A stretch of 61,766 bases of DNA from Muribaculaceae bacterium (GCA_017483645.1 JAFUWD010000004.1:1-61766); one strand, 5' to 3'; numbered from the stretch's first letter, positions 1-9,111 are shown. The notes: generated by a model not told the origin, from the letters alone. Translations and numbers: made by a program.

Positions 1-137
1 GTCAGGCCAGTGCTTTGCCGCCGGCTTCCTTCAGATTCCACCTCGCGATGGACACCCTTGCCTTTGGCTGTGCGCTTGCCGCTATTAGGCCGCGCTCGGG
101 ACTTGCACCCATTAGATTATGCCCATGTCGGGCGAAC
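1..137 (-). mobile_element. Group II intron (class C type), 5' end, cut by window edge
   Basis: Read on the minus strand from position 137, the sequence starts GTTCGCCCGACATGGGC and continues with the conserved domain I stretches GGGTGCAAGTCCC, AAGGGTGTCC and GGAATCTGAAGGAAGC. These match, from memory, class C bacterial introns such as the Bacillus halodurans type. The first five bases are GTTCG rather than the usual GTGYG. The 5' exon on the minus strand is a terminator hairpin (145-171) followed by seven bases, which is the known insertion preference of class C introns. The reverse transcriptase gene would lie beyond the window. No protein-coding call is made here. Confidence 0.82.
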
Positions 138-144
138 CAAAGAT

Positions 145-171
145 GGGGCGGTGCTTGTGTGGCACCGCCCC
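145..171. terminator. Terminator hairpin downstream of kbl
   Basis: A perfect 10-bp GC-rich stem, 145-154 with 162-171, has a 7-nt loop. It sits about 29 nt past the kbl stop on the minus strand. The intron begins 7 nt beyond it, so the run that would normally follow the hairpin has been interrupted by the intron. Confidence 0.7.
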
Positions 172-199
172 TTTGTTATGTCATTGAAAGCCCTGCGGC

Positions 200-1390
200 T
201 CAGGAAATCACGCCCAGTGTGCGTCCCACCTTGATGAAGGCGGCGATGGCACGGTCCAGATGCTCACGCTCATGGCCAGCCGACAATTGCACGCGGATGC
301 GGGCTTGTCCCTTGGGAACCACGGGATAGTAGAAACCGGTGACATAGATGCCCTCTTGCTGCATGGCGGCCGCAAAGTCCTGCGACAACTTGGCGTCGTA
401 GAGCATCACAGCACAGATAGCGCTCTGGGTGGGCTTGATGTCGAAGCCGGCGGCAAGCATCTTGTCGCGGAAATAGTTCACGTTCTCCACCAATTTGTCG
501 TGCAGGGCATTGCTCTCGTCGAGCATACGGAACATCTCGATGCTGGCACCCACAATACCCGGGGCGATGGAGTTGCTGAACAAATAGGGACGTGAGCGCT
601 GGCGAAGCATGTCGATGATTTCCTGACGGCCGGTGGTGAAACCGCCCATGGCACCGCCGAACGCCTTGCCCAGCGTGCCGGTGAAGATGTCGATGCGGCC
701 ATACAGATTGAACTGCTCGGCCACACCACGGCCCGTGGGACCCACCACGCCTGCACTGTGGCTCTCATCGACCATCACCAGTGCGTCGTAGCGCTCGGCC
801 AAATCACAAATTTTGTCCATCGGAGCCACATTGCCGTCCATCGAGAACACACCGTCGGTGGCGATGATGCGGAAGCGCTGCTCCTGCGCCTGTTTCAGGC
901 ACTCCTCCAGCTCGGCCATGTCGGCGTTGGCATAGCGATAGCGTTTGGCCTTGCACAGGCGCACACCGTCGATAATCGACGCATGATTCAGCGCGTCGCT
1001 GATGATGGCGTCCTCGTCGGTGAGCAGGGCCTCAAACAGACCGCCGTTGGCATCGAAGCACGAGCCGTAAAGGATGGCATCGTCGGTCTTGAAATAGCGG
1101 GCGATGGATGCCTCCAACTCCTTGTGAAGATCCTGCGTGCCACAGATGAAACGCACGCTCGACATACCAAATCCGTGCTCATCCATAGCTCGTTTCGATG
1201 CCTCAATCAAGCGGGTGTTGTCACTCAGGCCCAAATAGTTGTTGGCGCAAAAGTTCAGCACATCGGCATCTGGTTTCACCTTGATGTCGGCGCGTTGCGG
1301 TGTGGTGATAATGCGTTCTTTCTTGTACAAGCCGGCAGCTTCGATGTCGGCGAGTTCTTGACTCAGATGTTGTTGAAATTTTCCGTACAT
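200..1390 (-). CDS. kbl: Glycine C-acetyltransferase (2-amino-3-ketobutyrate CoA ligase)
   Basis: This PLP enzyme (396 aa, the usual family length) cleaves 2-amino-3-ketobutyrate with CoA to glycine and acetyl-CoA, the second step of threonine degradation. It is a cytosolic fold-type I alpha-oxoamine synthase. Visible motifs are VDESHS near residue 207 (D208 would contact the PLP nitrogen) and GTLGKAFGG, with K242 as the expected Schiff-base lysine. The start is the ATG at 1390. It is divergent from the threonine dehydrogenase gene at 1532, which makes the substrate, so the two form a divergent pathway pair. The identification rests on strong whole-length similarity to the family as I know it; KbL and the related synthases differ mainly in substrate, and the neighbour settles that. 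Confidence 0.95.
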   Translation of the reverse strand: MYGKFQQHLSQELADIEAAGLYKKERIITTPQRADIKVKPDADVLNFCANNYLGLSDNTRLIEASKRAMDEHGFGMSSVRFICGTQDLHKELEASIARYFKTDDAILYGSCFDANGGLFEALLTDEDAIISDALNHASIIDGVRLCKAKRYRYANADMAELEECLKQAQEQRFRIIATDGVFSMDGNVAPMDKICDLAERYDALVMVDESHSAGVVGPTGRGVAEQFNLYGRIDIFTGTLGKAFGGAMGGFTTGRQEIIDMLRQRSRPYLFSNSIAPGIVGASIEMFRMLDESNALHDKLVENVNYFRDKMLAAGFDIKPTQSAICAVMLYDAKLSQDFAAAMQQEGIYVTGFYYPVVPKGQARIRVQLSAGHEREHLDRAIAAFIKVGRTLGVIS

Positions 1391-1489
1391 GGATAGTTAT
1401 AGTTAATTAGTTACCGTTTCAGTAGTATTCACTCCCCACAAAGTTCATAAAAAATATTTGATTTTAAAAGAAAACATCAAAAATTATTG

Positions 1490-1497
1490 TAACTTTG
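1490..1497 (+). promoter_or_regulatory. Probable -7 box for tdh
   Basis: TAACTTTG matches the Bacteroidetes -7 consensus TAnnTTTG, 34 nt before the tdh ATG. I see no good -33 box at the expected distance. Confidence 0.5.
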
Positions 1498-1531
1498 CCG
1501 TGCTTAACACTCGACAAAATACGTAACATCA

Positions 1532-2491
1532 ATGAAAAACGTGTTGGTTATAGGTTCCACAGGCCAGATTGGCTCGGAACTGACCATGAAACTGAGAGAA
1601 ATATATGCTGGCGACATTGTGGCGGGCTACATCCCCGGTGCCGAGCCGAAAGGCGAGCTGGCCGAGAGCGGGCCGTCGATGGTGGTCGACATCACCAACG
1701 CCGCACAGATAGCCGAAGCCGTCGACCGCTATCACGTCGACACCATTTACAACCTGGCGGCGTTGCTCAGCGCGGTGGCCGAGTCGAAGCCGCAGCTGGC
1801 ATGGCACATCGGCATCGACGGGTTGCTCAATGTACTGGAGGTGGCTCGCGAAAAAAATTGTGCCGTGTTCACACCCAGTTCCATCGGTTCATTTGGTCCC
1901 AACGCACCCAAAGACGGCACGCCGCAGGACACCATTCAGCAGCCGCGCACCATGTACGGCGTGACGAAGGTCACCGGCGAGTTGCTCAGCAATTATTATG
2001 CATTGAAATACGGAGTCGACACGCGGTCGGTGCGTTTCCCGGGACTGATTTCCTATGTCACTCCTCCGGGTGGCGGCACCACCGACTATGCCGTCGACAT
2101 CTATTATAGCGCAGTGCGCGGCGAGAAATTCCATTGCCCCATTGCCGCCGGAACCCTCATGGACATGATGTATATGCCCGACGCCCTGCGCGCCGCCATC
2201 GAAATCATGGAGGCTCCGGAGCGCAAGCTGCGTCACCGCAATTCGTTCAACATTGCATCAATGAGCTTCGACCCCGAGGTGATTTACCACAAAATCAAGC
2301 AGTATGTGCCCGATTTTGAGATGGTCTATGAGGTAGACCCGCTGCGCCAAGCCATCGCCGATTCCTGGCCCAACAAGCTCGACGACACCTGCGCGCGCAT
2401 GGAGTGGGGCTGGAGACCCAAATATGACCTCGACGCCATGACGCGCGACATGCTGGAGAAACTACGCCTGAAACTTCTCCCCAGGCAGTAA
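1532..2491 (+). CDS. tdh: L-threonine 3-dehydrogenase, SDR type
   Basis: This 319-aa NAD-dependent enzyme of the extended short-chain dehydrogenase (epimerase-like) family oxidises L-threonine to 2-amino-3-ketobutyrate. The N-terminal Rossmann motif GSTGQIG spans residues 8-14. The catalytic residues visible are S116/S117 and YGVTK (Y142, K146). Bacteroidota use this GalE-like threonine dehydrogenase rather than the zinc-dependent one of E. coli. Placement back-to-back with kbl supports the function over a generic nucleotide-sugar epimerase. The start is the ATG at 1532, downstream of a -7 box. Confidence 0.9.
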   Translation: MKNVLVIGSTGQIGSELTMKLREIYAGDIVAGYIPGAEPKGELAESGPSMVVDITNAAQIAEAVDRYHVDTIYNLAALLSAVAESKPQLAWHIGIDGLLNVLEVAREKNCAVFTPSSIGSFGPNAPKDGTPQDTIQQPRTMYGVTKVTGELLSNYYALKYGVDTRSVRFPGLISYVTPPGGGTTDYAVDIYYSAVRGEKFHCPIAAGTLMDMMYMPDALRAAIEIMEAPERKLRHRNSFNIASMSFDPEVIYHKIKQYVPDFEMVYEVDPLRQAIADSWPNKLDDTCARMEWGWRPKYDLDAMTRDMLEKLRLKLLPRQ

Positions 2492-2526
2492 TCCACACAC
2501 GTCACAAGGGACTCATCCCAAAAGAC

Positions 2527-2564
2527 ATCACCCCTCTCACTTCCGCAGAAATGAGAGGGGTGAT
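2527..2564. terminator. Bidirectional terminator between tdh and yebC
   Basis: A 13-bp stem (2527-2539 with 2552-2564) is followed by a T-rich run on the plus strand and by a TCTTTT run on the minus strand. It serves the convergent tdh and yebC transcripts. Confidence 0.85.
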
Positions 2565-2586
2565 TTTGTTTTATGAGTGCCGGGAG

Positions 2587-3321
2587 TTACTCGTCGCCAC
2601 CGTCATCGGCAGCTTGCATGTTGGTGAACACGTTCTGCACGTCATCATCTTCTTCCACGGCCTCAATCAGCGCTTCCACTTCGGCTTGCTGCTCAGCGGT
2701 GAGAGCCTTGTAGTCGGCCGGCTCGTAGACAAACTCCGAGCTATTGATTTCGAAGCCATTGTCCTCCAGATACTTTTGCAAGTCTCCGTTGGCCTCAAAG
2801 GCGCCCGAGATGAGGATTTCTTCCTCATCGTGGTCGATTTCTTCAGCTCCGCAGTCAATCAGTTCCAACTCCAGTTCGTCGAAGTCGATGCCGTCCTTGG
2901 GCGCCACATGGAAGTAGCACTTGTGTGAGAACATGAATGCCACGGTGCCCGAGTTGCCCAGCGCGCCGCCTTTCTTGTTGAAATAGTTGCGCAGGTTGGC
3001 CACGGTGCGGGTGGTGTTGTCGGTGGCTGTTTCCACCAGCACAGCGATTCCGTGAGGGGCAAATCCTTCGTAGATTACCTCCTTGTAGTCGCTTGCGTCT
3101 TTCTCACTTGCTTTCTTGATGGCACGTTCCACGGTGTCCTTCGGCATATTGGCGGCCTTGGCATTCGCCATCAGGGCGCGCAGACGCGAGTTGGACGACG
3201 GATCAGGGCCACCGGCCTTCACGGCCATGGTGATTTCCTTGCCAATCTTGGTGAACGTGCGGGACATGCTGCCCCAGCGTTTCAGTTTTCTTGCTTTGCG
3301 ATATTCAAAAGCTCTTCCCAT
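2587..3321 (-). CDS. yebC: YebC/PmpR family regulator
   Basis: A 244-aa cytoplasmic protein of the YebC/PmpR family. It begins MGRAFEYRKARKLKRWGSM and carries the conserved AGGPDPSSNSRLRALM and YEGFAPHGIAVLVE stretches. The family was described as DNA-binding regulators; newer work also links members to translation of proline stretches, so the exact role is open. The N-terminus is clear at ATG 3321. The acidic C-terminal tail (VEEDDDVQNVFTNM) is typical. It lies 23 nt downstream of pheT's reading direction partner: pheT ends at 3345 only after yebC starts at 3321, so both are read in the same direction with pheT first and probably form one transcript. Confidence 0.93.
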   Translation of the reverse strand: MGRAFEYRKARKLKRWGSMSRTFTKIGKEITMAVKAGGPDPSSNSRLRALMANAKAANMPKDTVERAIKKASEKDASDYKEVIYEGFAPHGIAVLVETATDNTTRTVANLRNYFNKKGGALGNSGTVAFMFSHKCYFHVAPKDGIDFDELELELIDCGAEEIDHDEEEILISGAFEANGDLQKYLEDNGFEINSSEFVYEPADYKALTAEQQAEVEALIEAVEEDDDVQNVFTNMQAADDGGDE

Positions 3322-3344
3322 AGTTGTATTATAATAATGTGTTA

Positions 3345-5810
3345 TTATCTAAGTTTTGCACCCAATTGGGTTTCCAAATTCTTGATGACCTTGCTCATGA
3401 TGGCGTCGATTTGCTTCTCTTGCAGGGTCTTCACATCGTCCTGCAGAATGATGCTGATGGCATAAGACTTCTTTCCCGCCTCCAGTTTCTTGCTCTCGTA
3501 CACATCGAAGAGGTTCACGCCCTTGAGCAACTTGCGCTCGCTCTGCTCCACCACACGGCGGATGTCGGCGTAGGTGACGCTGGTGTCGACCAGCAGTGCC
3601 AAGTCGCGACGCACGGGCAACGTCTTGGGCAAGTCGTAGTACTTGATGTCGTGCTTCGAGGCCATGCGGCATGCCACCTGCCAGTGCACATGGGCGTAAT
3701 ACACGGGCTGGTCCACGTCCATGCGCTTGAGCAACTTGTCGCTCACCACACCCAGTTCGGCCACCGTCTTGCCACCTCGCTGACGATAAATCAGTGCGGG
3801 AACGATGGTGTCGTCTTGACCTTGTTCCACCTCCAGATCCTTGAGTTGGATTCCCATGCCGGTGAGCACGTTCTCCAGCGTGGTTTTCAAGTCGTAGACA
3901 CCGGTGGCGCGAGCCTTGTCGGCCCAAGTTTCATCGTGCGTCTGCCCGGTGAGCCACAGTCCCAACTCGGTGTGCTCGCTGTAGGGAGCCAGCGCCTTCT
4001 GCTCTTGGCTGGCGCTGCCGTCGTAATGGTAGACGTTTCCGAACTCGTAGAGCCGTAAATTGGCATTCTTGCGGTTGATGTTGCGTGCAATGCTTTCCAA
4101 ACCACCCATCAGCAAGGTGGGACGCATCACATTCAAGTCGCTGCTCAACGGGTTCATGATGTGCACGCACCCGGCCTCGGGATAACTTTCCAACTCGGTA
4201 TAGTAGGCAGCAGCGGTGAGTGAGTTGTTCATCATCTCGCGGTAACCTGTGGCAGTGAGTTGGTTGCTGATGTGCTCCTGCATATCGTCACAGTAGTCCA
4301 CCTCACCCTTGATTGACAGGGTGCTGCGCACCGATTCGCCAATCTCCACATTATTATAACCGTACACGCGCAGAATATCTTCCACCACGTCGCACGGCCG
4401 CTGCACATCTACGCGATAAGTGGGCACCACCAGCTCCAGATGCTCGTCGTCCTCGGCAGTGATGGTCATCTCCAGACTGTTCACTATCTGCTTGATGGTG
4501 TCGTGCCCTATTTCCTTGCCAATGAGGTTGTGCACATAGTCGTAGCGCAGGCTCAGCTCGAAGCCCGGGAAGTCGTGGGCCTTCACATCCACCACATCAC
4601 CGCAGATTTCTCCGCCTGCCACCTCCTTGATGAGCATGGCGGCCAGTTTCAGATTGTCGACAGTGGCATTGGGGTCGATGCCGCGCTCAAAACGGAACGA
4701 CGCATCCGTGTTCAATCCGAAGCGGCGGGCGGTTTTCCTTATCCAAGTGGGATGGAAATAAGCGCTCTCCAGAAACACATCGGTCGTCGATTCGGTCACG
4801 CCCGAATCAAGACCGCCGAACACGCCGCCGATGCACATGGGCTCCTCGGTGTTGCAAATCATCAGGTCGCGCTCGGTGAGGGTGCGTTCCACGCCGTCGA
4901 GTGTCACAAACTTGGTGCCTTCGGCCACCGTTTTGACCACCACATGGTCGCCTTTCACCTTGGCCAAGTCGAAGCAGTGCATGGGTTGTCCCATCCCCAG
5001 CAGGATGTAATTGGTCACATCCACAATATTGTTGATGGGGCGTTGCCCCACAGCCAGCAACAGGTCGCGTAACCACTTGGGGCTTTCCTGCACCTTCACG
5101 CCACGGATGGTGAGGCCGCTGTAGCGCGGGCAGGCCTCGGCGTTATCCACCGTCACTCCGATGGCTCCGTCGGTGCGGTCGGTCTTAAAGGCTTCGGCAC
5201 GGGGCTTCATCAATTTGCCGTCTTTGCCGTGGCGCTGCATCCATGCCCACAGGTCGCGTGCCACGCCATAGTGGCTGGCACCGTCAATGCGGTTGGGCGT
5301 AAGATCCACCTCAATCATCCAGTCGTCTTCCACACCGTAGTATTCGGCTGCGGGCATCCCCACCGGCGTATCCTCCGGCAGGACAATGATACCGTCGTGG
5401 CTCGTACCCACTCCAATCTCGTCCTCGGCGCAAATCATTCCCCGCGATTCTTCGCCACGGATTTTGCCGCGTTTGATAGTGAATTCCTTGTCACCGTCGT
5501 AAAGTTTGGTGCCCACAGTGGCCACAATCACTTTTTGCCCTGCAGCCACGTTGGGTGCGCCGCACACAATTTGCACAGGGTCGTTTTCATCACCCAGATT
5601 CACTGTGGTAATGTGCAGATGGTCGCTATTGGGATGCTCCACGCAAGTCAACACATGGCCCACCACCAATCCGCGCAGTCCACCGCGAATGGTCTCGACG
5701 CGTTCCAGCGCGCCCACTTCAAGGCCCAGCGACGTCAGCGCCTCGCTCACCTCGTTGGGAGTGAGGTCGGTGTCAATGTATCGCTTCAGCCATTTGTACG
5801 AAATATTCAT
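3345..5810 (-). CDS. pheT: Phenylalanyl-tRNA synthetase beta subunit
   Basis: The 821-aa beta chain of the alpha2-beta2 PheRS. Domain order visible: N-terminal B1 and tRNA-binding EMAP-like domain at about residues 40-155 (GLVVGHVLTCVEHPNSDHL), B3/B4 editing domain at about 215-400, B5 at about 410-480, catalytic-like module, and the ferredoxin-fold anticodon-binding domain at about 725-820. Length is normal for the Bacteroidota. The alpha subunit gene (pheS) is not in this window, so the two subunits are encoded apart here. It begins at ATG 5810 and is followed in the same direction by yebC after 23 nt. Confidence 0.97.
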   Translation of the reverse strand: MNISYKWLKRYIDTDLTPNEVSEALTSLGLEVGALERVETIRGGLRGLVVGHVLTCVEHPNSDHLHITTVNLGDENDPVQIVCGAPNVAAGQKVIVATVGTKLYDGDKEFTIKRGKIRGEESRGMICAEDEIGVGTSHDGIIVLPEDTPVGMPAAEYYGVEDDWMIEVDLTPNRIDGASHYGVARDLWAWMQRHGKDGKLMKPRAEAFKTDRTDGAIGVTVDNAEACPRYSGLTIRGVKVQESPKWLRDLLLAVGQRPINNIVDVTNYILLGMGQPMHCFDLAKVKGDHVVVKTVAEGTKFVTLDGVERTLTERDLMICNTEEPMCIGGVFGGLDSGVTESTTDVFLESAYFHPTWIRKTARRFGLNTDASFRFERGIDPNATVDNLKLAAMLIKEVAGGEICGDVVDVKAHDFPGFELSLRYDYVHNLIGKEIGHDTIKQIVNSLEMTITAEDDEHLELVVPTYRVDVQRPCDVVEDILRVYGYNNVEIGESVRSTLSIKGEVDYCDDMQEHISNQLTATGYREMMNNSLTAAAYYTELESYPEAGCVHIMNPLSSDLNVMRPTLLMGGLESIARNINRKNANLRLYEFGNVYHYDGSASQEQKALAPYSEHTELGLWLTGQTHDETWADKARATGVYDLKTTLENVLTGMGIQLKDLEVEQGQDDTIVPALIYRQRGGKTVAELGVVSDKLLKRMDVDQPVYYAHVHWQVACRMASKHDIKYYDLPKTLPVRRDLALLVDTSVTYADIRRVVEQSERKLLKGVNLFDVYESKKLEAGKKSYAISIILQDDVKTLQEKQIDAIMSKVIKNLETQLGAKLR

Positions 5811-5855
5811 AAACTTTTTATGTCGGTTTTTTGTTATTTTACGGTTTTTAACCTA

Positions 5856-5863
5856 CAAAGATA
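5856..5863 (-). promoter_or_regulatory. Probable -7 box for pheT-yebC
   Basis: On the minus strand this reads TATCTTTG, matching TAnnTTTG, about 45 nt upstream of the pheT ATG. The -33 box is weak. Confidence 0.5.
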
Positions 5864-6033
5864 CTGCAATAATTTGACAAATGGCAATCACCGCCCGTTT
5901 TTTTCGCTTTTTTCATTTTGCGTCACCTGATTTTGGCGGTTTCGGAGCACATCAGCAGATGAAAGTCGACAGGGGGTATGGAACCGGCTCGGAGTTGATG
6001 CCTGCAGTGCACAGGCACTCCTTAATTTGCACA

Positions 6034-6071
6034 AAAAAGTTTGACCCCGACAAAGCGAAATCAAACTTTTT
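6034..6071. terminator. Terminator after the pdxJ-exbBD-tonB operon
   Basis: A perfect 11-bp stem (6034-6044 with 6061-6071) with a 16-nt loop has A-run/T-run arms, so it can work in either direction. It lies 63 nt past the stop of the tonB-like gene. Confidence 0.75.
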
Positions 6072-6134
6072 ATTACCAGCCACTCTGATTTGCGCTTGCA
6101 GTTGTGGCAAGATTGTTCTTCGTTCCTTTCAGGG

Positions 6135-6959
6135 TCAAATAAAGCGCCAAGTGATGGTGCCGATGCCCTCGGTGGTGGTGTTTTTAGGCACCGAGAACGC
6201 ACTCTTGAGCGACTCTTCCTCGCACGAGCGCCGCACCTCGGGATGAGCCCAGGCTTCACCCGAGCCACTCACGGCCCTCGCCTCAATGACCTTGCCGCGT
6301 GTGTTGACGCGCACACGCACGTTGACCTTGCCTTCCCACTTGCTGTGGGGTCGGCCCCAGTATTCAAGGGTGTATCCCACCAGGCCGCCCAGGCCGGGCT
6401 TTCCTCCCAGCGCACCGTGCGACGCGTTGCCGTCGGGCGTGCCCTGCTTGCCGGTTCCCGAGCCGCCCGATTTTCCGAAGGCGTTCTTCACACGGCTGTT
6501 GGTGGCCGCATCGGTGCCTTGTTTCACCTGCACCTTCTTTTCTTCGGGTTTCTTGTTGTTGGCAGGGCCCGAGGGTTTGGTTTTCTCCTCTTTGGGCTTT
6601 TCCTTCACCTTCATGGGCGACGGGTCGGTATTGGTGACCAGCGGCTTAGGCTGCTTGGCCTGCGGTCCGGCATCATCCATGTCGTCGCCTTCCACGCTGG
6701 GCTGCTGCAACACGTCTTCGGCCTCGTTGGGCGCCTCGCTGTCCACTTCGCTGGACTCGGTGGGGTCGGGTGTATTGCCCAACATGACAAATTCACCGCC
6801 AAACATGATGGAGTCCTGCTTGAGCTGCGTGAGCACCATGTTGTCGGGGGGCCACTGATAGCGCAAATTGGTGAACATGAGCAGCGCCACGATGCCTGCG
6901 AAGAGCAGTAGCGTGAGCAGAGCGGCCGTCAATTCATTTTTGCGTTCGTTATTGTCCAT
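6135..6959 (-). CDS. TonB-like energy transducer
   Basis: A 274-aa inner-membrane protein. One transmembrane helix lies at about residues 12-28 (ALLTLLLFAGIVALLMF). A long Pro/Lys/Glu-rich periplasmic linker follows at about 60-180. The C-terminal part (about 190-274) has the look of a TonB-family C-terminal domain, with VRVRVNTRGKVIEARAV and a terminal TITWRFI strand. It closes the operon after exbB and exbD, so it is likely the partner that passes proton-motive energy to outer-membrane transporters. It could instead serve a TolA-like envelope role; sequence alone does not decide. Confidence 0.82.
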   Translation of the reverse strand: MDNNERKNELTAALLTLLLFAGIVALLMFTNLRYQWPPDNMVLTQLKQDSIMFGGEFVMLGNTPDPTESSEVDSEAPNEAEDVLQQPSVEGDDMDDAGPQAKQPKPLVTNTDPSPMKVKEKPKEEKTKPSGPANNKKPEEKKVQVKQGTDAATNSRVKNAFGKSGGSGTGKQGTPDGNASHGALGGKPGLGGLVGYTLEYWGRPHSKWEGKVNVRVRVNTRGKVIEARAVSGSGEAWAHPEVRRSCEEESLKSAFSVPKNTTTEGIGTITWRFI

Positions 6960-6968
6960 TTTGAGCGA

Positions 6969-7475
6969 TTAAATCGATTCATTGGGTTGGTTGGCTGCCG
7001 CAGGTTGTTGGCTGTCGGCCGCGGGGGGTTCGGGTTCGGGAGCGGCATAGGTGGCGCTGGCGGGTTTGGTGGCGAGCACTATCTTAAGCCCCGTCTTGCT
7101 GCCTTTGTCGAGGATGTCGACGATTTTTCCGTAGGGTACCTCCTCGTCGGCATAAAGCGCGACAAATTCATCGGGGTTGGCCGCCTTGAGCGTCTGCATG
7201 AATCCCATGAGTTGCTCGGCAGGCATGGGCATGAGTTCGCCATGGGTGTTTTCATCGCCTTGCGATGCAAACATGTTCATATCCTTGTCGATGTAGATGC
7301 GCGTGGTGGGTTTGAGCGACGTCTGCTGGCTGCTCTGCGGCAAGTTGACCTCGAGCGCCGACGGGAAGACAAACGTCGATGTGACCATGAAGAAGATGAG
7401 CAGCAGGAAGATGACATCGGTCATCGACGCCATGCTGAACATCGACAGGGTTTCGTGTTGTCTTTTCAGAGCCAT
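6969..7475 (-). CDS. exbD: ExbD/TolR family protein
   Basis: A 168-aa bitopic inner-membrane protein. The single transmembrane helix at residues 18-38 (SMTDVIFLLLIFFMVTSTFV) carries the conserved membrane aspartate D20, the expected proton-relay residue. The periplasmic domain follows, then a Pro/Ala/Glu-rich tail of about 30 residues that is longer than in E. coli ExbD. It lies between exbB (34 nt upstream) and the tonB-like gene (9 nt downstream), all on the minus strand. Confidence 0.92.
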   Translation of the reverse strand: MALKRQHETLSMFSMASMTDVIFLLLIFFMVTSTFVFPSALEVNLPQSSQQTSLKPTTRIYIDKDMNMFASQGDENTHGELMPMPAEQLMGFMQTLKAANPDEFVALYADEEVPYGKIVDILDKGSKTGLKIVLATKPASATYAAPEPEPPAADSQQPAAANQPNESI

Positions 7476-7509
7476 AATACTGACACAATTTAGAAAAATG
7501 AGTGTAGCG

Positions 7510-8274
7510 TCACTTGGCAGGCTCGTTAAGCAAATCCATGAACTCCATGGTCTTGCCTTCCAGCTTGTTCATCACTTTGTTGACACGCGATGTGAGGTAG
7601 TTGTAGGCAAAAAGCGCGATGATGCCCACAATCAGACCGCCCACCGTGGTAACCAATGCCTCATAGATGCCGCTGGCCAAGATGGAAACGTTGCTGTTGG
7701 CACCCGCACTGGCCAGCTGAAAGAAGGCCTGCACCATACCGGTAACCGTTCCGAGGAAACCAATCATGGGTGCTCCCGCGGCTGTCGTGGCGAGCCAGTT
7801 GAAGCCCTTTTCCAGTTTAGCAATCTCCATGTTGCCCACATTTTCGATGGCCACAAGCACATCGTTCATGGGACGTCCTATGCGGGTCACGCCCTTCTCT
7901 ATCATGCGTGCCGCCGGCGTGTCGGTGTCCTTGCACAGCTGCAAAGCCTTGTCGACCTGCCCGTCATGAATAAATCCCTTGATTTGGTTCATGAACGATT
8001 TGTCCTCGCGCGATGCCGCATTGATAGCGAAGAATCGCTCAAAGAAAATGTAGATGCTGACGATGGCCAGCAACGCCAGCGGAATCATGAGCCAGCCGCC
8101 GGCCATGGTAAGGTTCCACACAGAAAGTTCTTTGACCACAGGCACGGCTGCCTGGGCTGCCGGTGCCACGGCGGCTGCAACGGTATCGGCTACGGCGGCC
8201 ACGCTGTCGGCAATGGGCTGAGTGGCGCTGTCGGTCACTGCCACTTGCGCCAAAATTGTGCTGAGTAAAGCCAT
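7510..8274 (-). CDS. exbB: MotA/TolQ/ExbB proton channel protein
   Basis: A 254-aa inner-membrane protein of the MotA/TolQ/ExbB family, forming the proton channel with ExbD. An Ala/Val-rich N-terminal extension (residues 1-45) precedes the first transmembrane helix at about 60-80. The conserved pair of helices lies at about 165-235, with LATTAAGAPMIGFLGTVTGM and LVTTVGGLIVGIIALFAYN. The start is the ATG at 8274, only 38 nt after pdxJ, so the operon order is pdxJ-exbB-exbD-tonB-like. Whether the extension is cleaved as a signal is not clear. Confidence 0.93.
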   Translation of the reverse strand: MALLSTILAQVAVTDSATQPIADSVAAVADTVAAAVAPAAQAAVPVVKELSVWNLTMAGGWLMIPLALLAIVSIYIFFERFFAINAASREDKSFMNQIKGFIHDGQVDKALQLCKDTDTPAARMIEKGVTRIGRPMNDVLVAIENVGNMEIAKLEKGFNWLATTAAGAPMIGFLGTVTGMVQAFFQLASAGANSNVSILASGIYEALVTTVGGLIVGIIALFAYNYLTSRVNKVMNKLEGKTMEFMDLLNEPAK

Positions 8275-8312
8275 TATGATTTAGTGTTATTTGTTATGTT
8301 TCGTGTTTGTTT

Positions 8313-9026
8313 TCATTTCAGACAGGCTTTGTAGGCTTGGATGGTTTGTTCCAGCCCCATGTAGAGGGCGTCGCTGATAAGCGAATGTCCGATGGACACT
8401 TCAAGCAGATGCGGCACACGCTCCTTGAAGAACTTGAGGTTCTCCAAATTCAGGTCGTGACCCGCATTCAGCCCCAACCCGGCCTTGCGAGCAGCCAGAG
8501 CGGCCTCCACATAGGGTGCCACAGCGGCCTCGGGGTCGGTCTTGAAGGCCTCGGCATAAGGGCCTGTGTATAATTCCACACGGTCGGCACCGGTTCGGGC
8601 CGCCATGCGAATGTTTTCGATATCGGTGCTCACGAAGATGCTGGTGCGGATACCCACTTCCTTGAGGCGGTCGACGATTGACGAGAGAAATTCAAGATTG
8701 GGCTCCACATCCCATCCCGCCGACGACGTAAGCACATTGGGTGCGTCGGGGACAAGCGTCACCTGGGAGGGTTTCACCAGCAGCACCAGCTGCATGAACT
8801 CCTCGGTGGGATAGCCCTCGATATTGAACTCCGTGCGGATGAGCGGCCTGAGGGCGAGCACATCGTCGTGGCGGATGTGCCGCTGGTCGGGCCTGGGATG
8901 CACGGTGATGCCGTCGGCTCCAAATCGCTCACAGTCGATTGCCACTGTTTCCACATTGGGAACATTTCCTCCGCGAGCATTTCGCAGAGTGGCTATTTTG
9001 TTGATGTTTACACTCAGATTGGTCAT
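8313..9026 (-). CDS. pdxJ: Pyridoxine 5'-phosphate synthase
   Basis: The 237-aa TIM-barrel enzyme condenses 1-deoxyxylulose 5-phosphate with 3-amino-2-oxopropyl phosphate to pyridoxine 5'-phosphate. Visible family motifs are [17 protein letters not shown] at the N-terminus, [19 protein letters not shown] and [10 protein letters not shown]. The length is typical. It is the first gene of the minus-strand run that continues with exbB, and it has a well-formed promoter at 9112-9142, divergent from nadK. Confidence 0.96.
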   Translation of the reverse strand: MTNLSVNINKIATLRNARGGNVPNVETVAIDCERFGADGITVHPRPDQRHIRHDDVLALRPLIRTEFNIEGYPTEEFMQLVLLVKPSQVTLVPDAPNVLTSSAGWDVEPNLEFLSSIVDRLKEVGIRTSIFVSTDIENIRMAARTGADRVELYTGPYAEAFKTDPEAAVAPYVEAALAARKAGLGLNAGHDLNLENLKFFKERVPHLLEVSIGHSLISDALYMGLEQTIQAYKACLK

Positions 9027-9076
9027 TTTCTCTTCGTTTTATTAAGTCAAATGCGGCCAAATTTCGGAAAAATGCG

Positions 9077-9084
9077 TAATTTTG
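9077..9084 (+). promoter_or_regulatory. Probable -7 box for nadK
   Basis: TAATTTTG fits TAnnTTTG, about 90 nt upstream of the nadK ATG. No clear -33 box. Confidence 0.45.
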
Positions 9085-9111
9085 CCGTTGCGCCACAATG
9101 CTTCAATTAGG

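Larger units (their letters stand above)
5811..6134. other. 324-bp intergenic region
   Basis: This stretch between pheT and the tonB-like gene (both minus strand) has no convincing gene. It holds the probable pheT -7 box (5856-5863) and a terminator hairpin (6034-6071). Short open frames across it lack a start context or similarity that I recognise. Confidence 0.6.

Noticed and set aside
15-329. Open frames at the left edge (plus strand)
   Set aside because: They lie antisense to the group II intron domain I and to kbl; the sequence matches intron RNA, not a protein gene.
758-1396. Long open frame antisense to kbl
   Set aside because: Shadow of the kbl reading frame; no start context and no recognisable protein.
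6034-6071. Hairpin considered as a riboswitch or small RNA
   Set aside because: A single perfect stem with A/T-run arms directly after an operon is best explained as a terminator.
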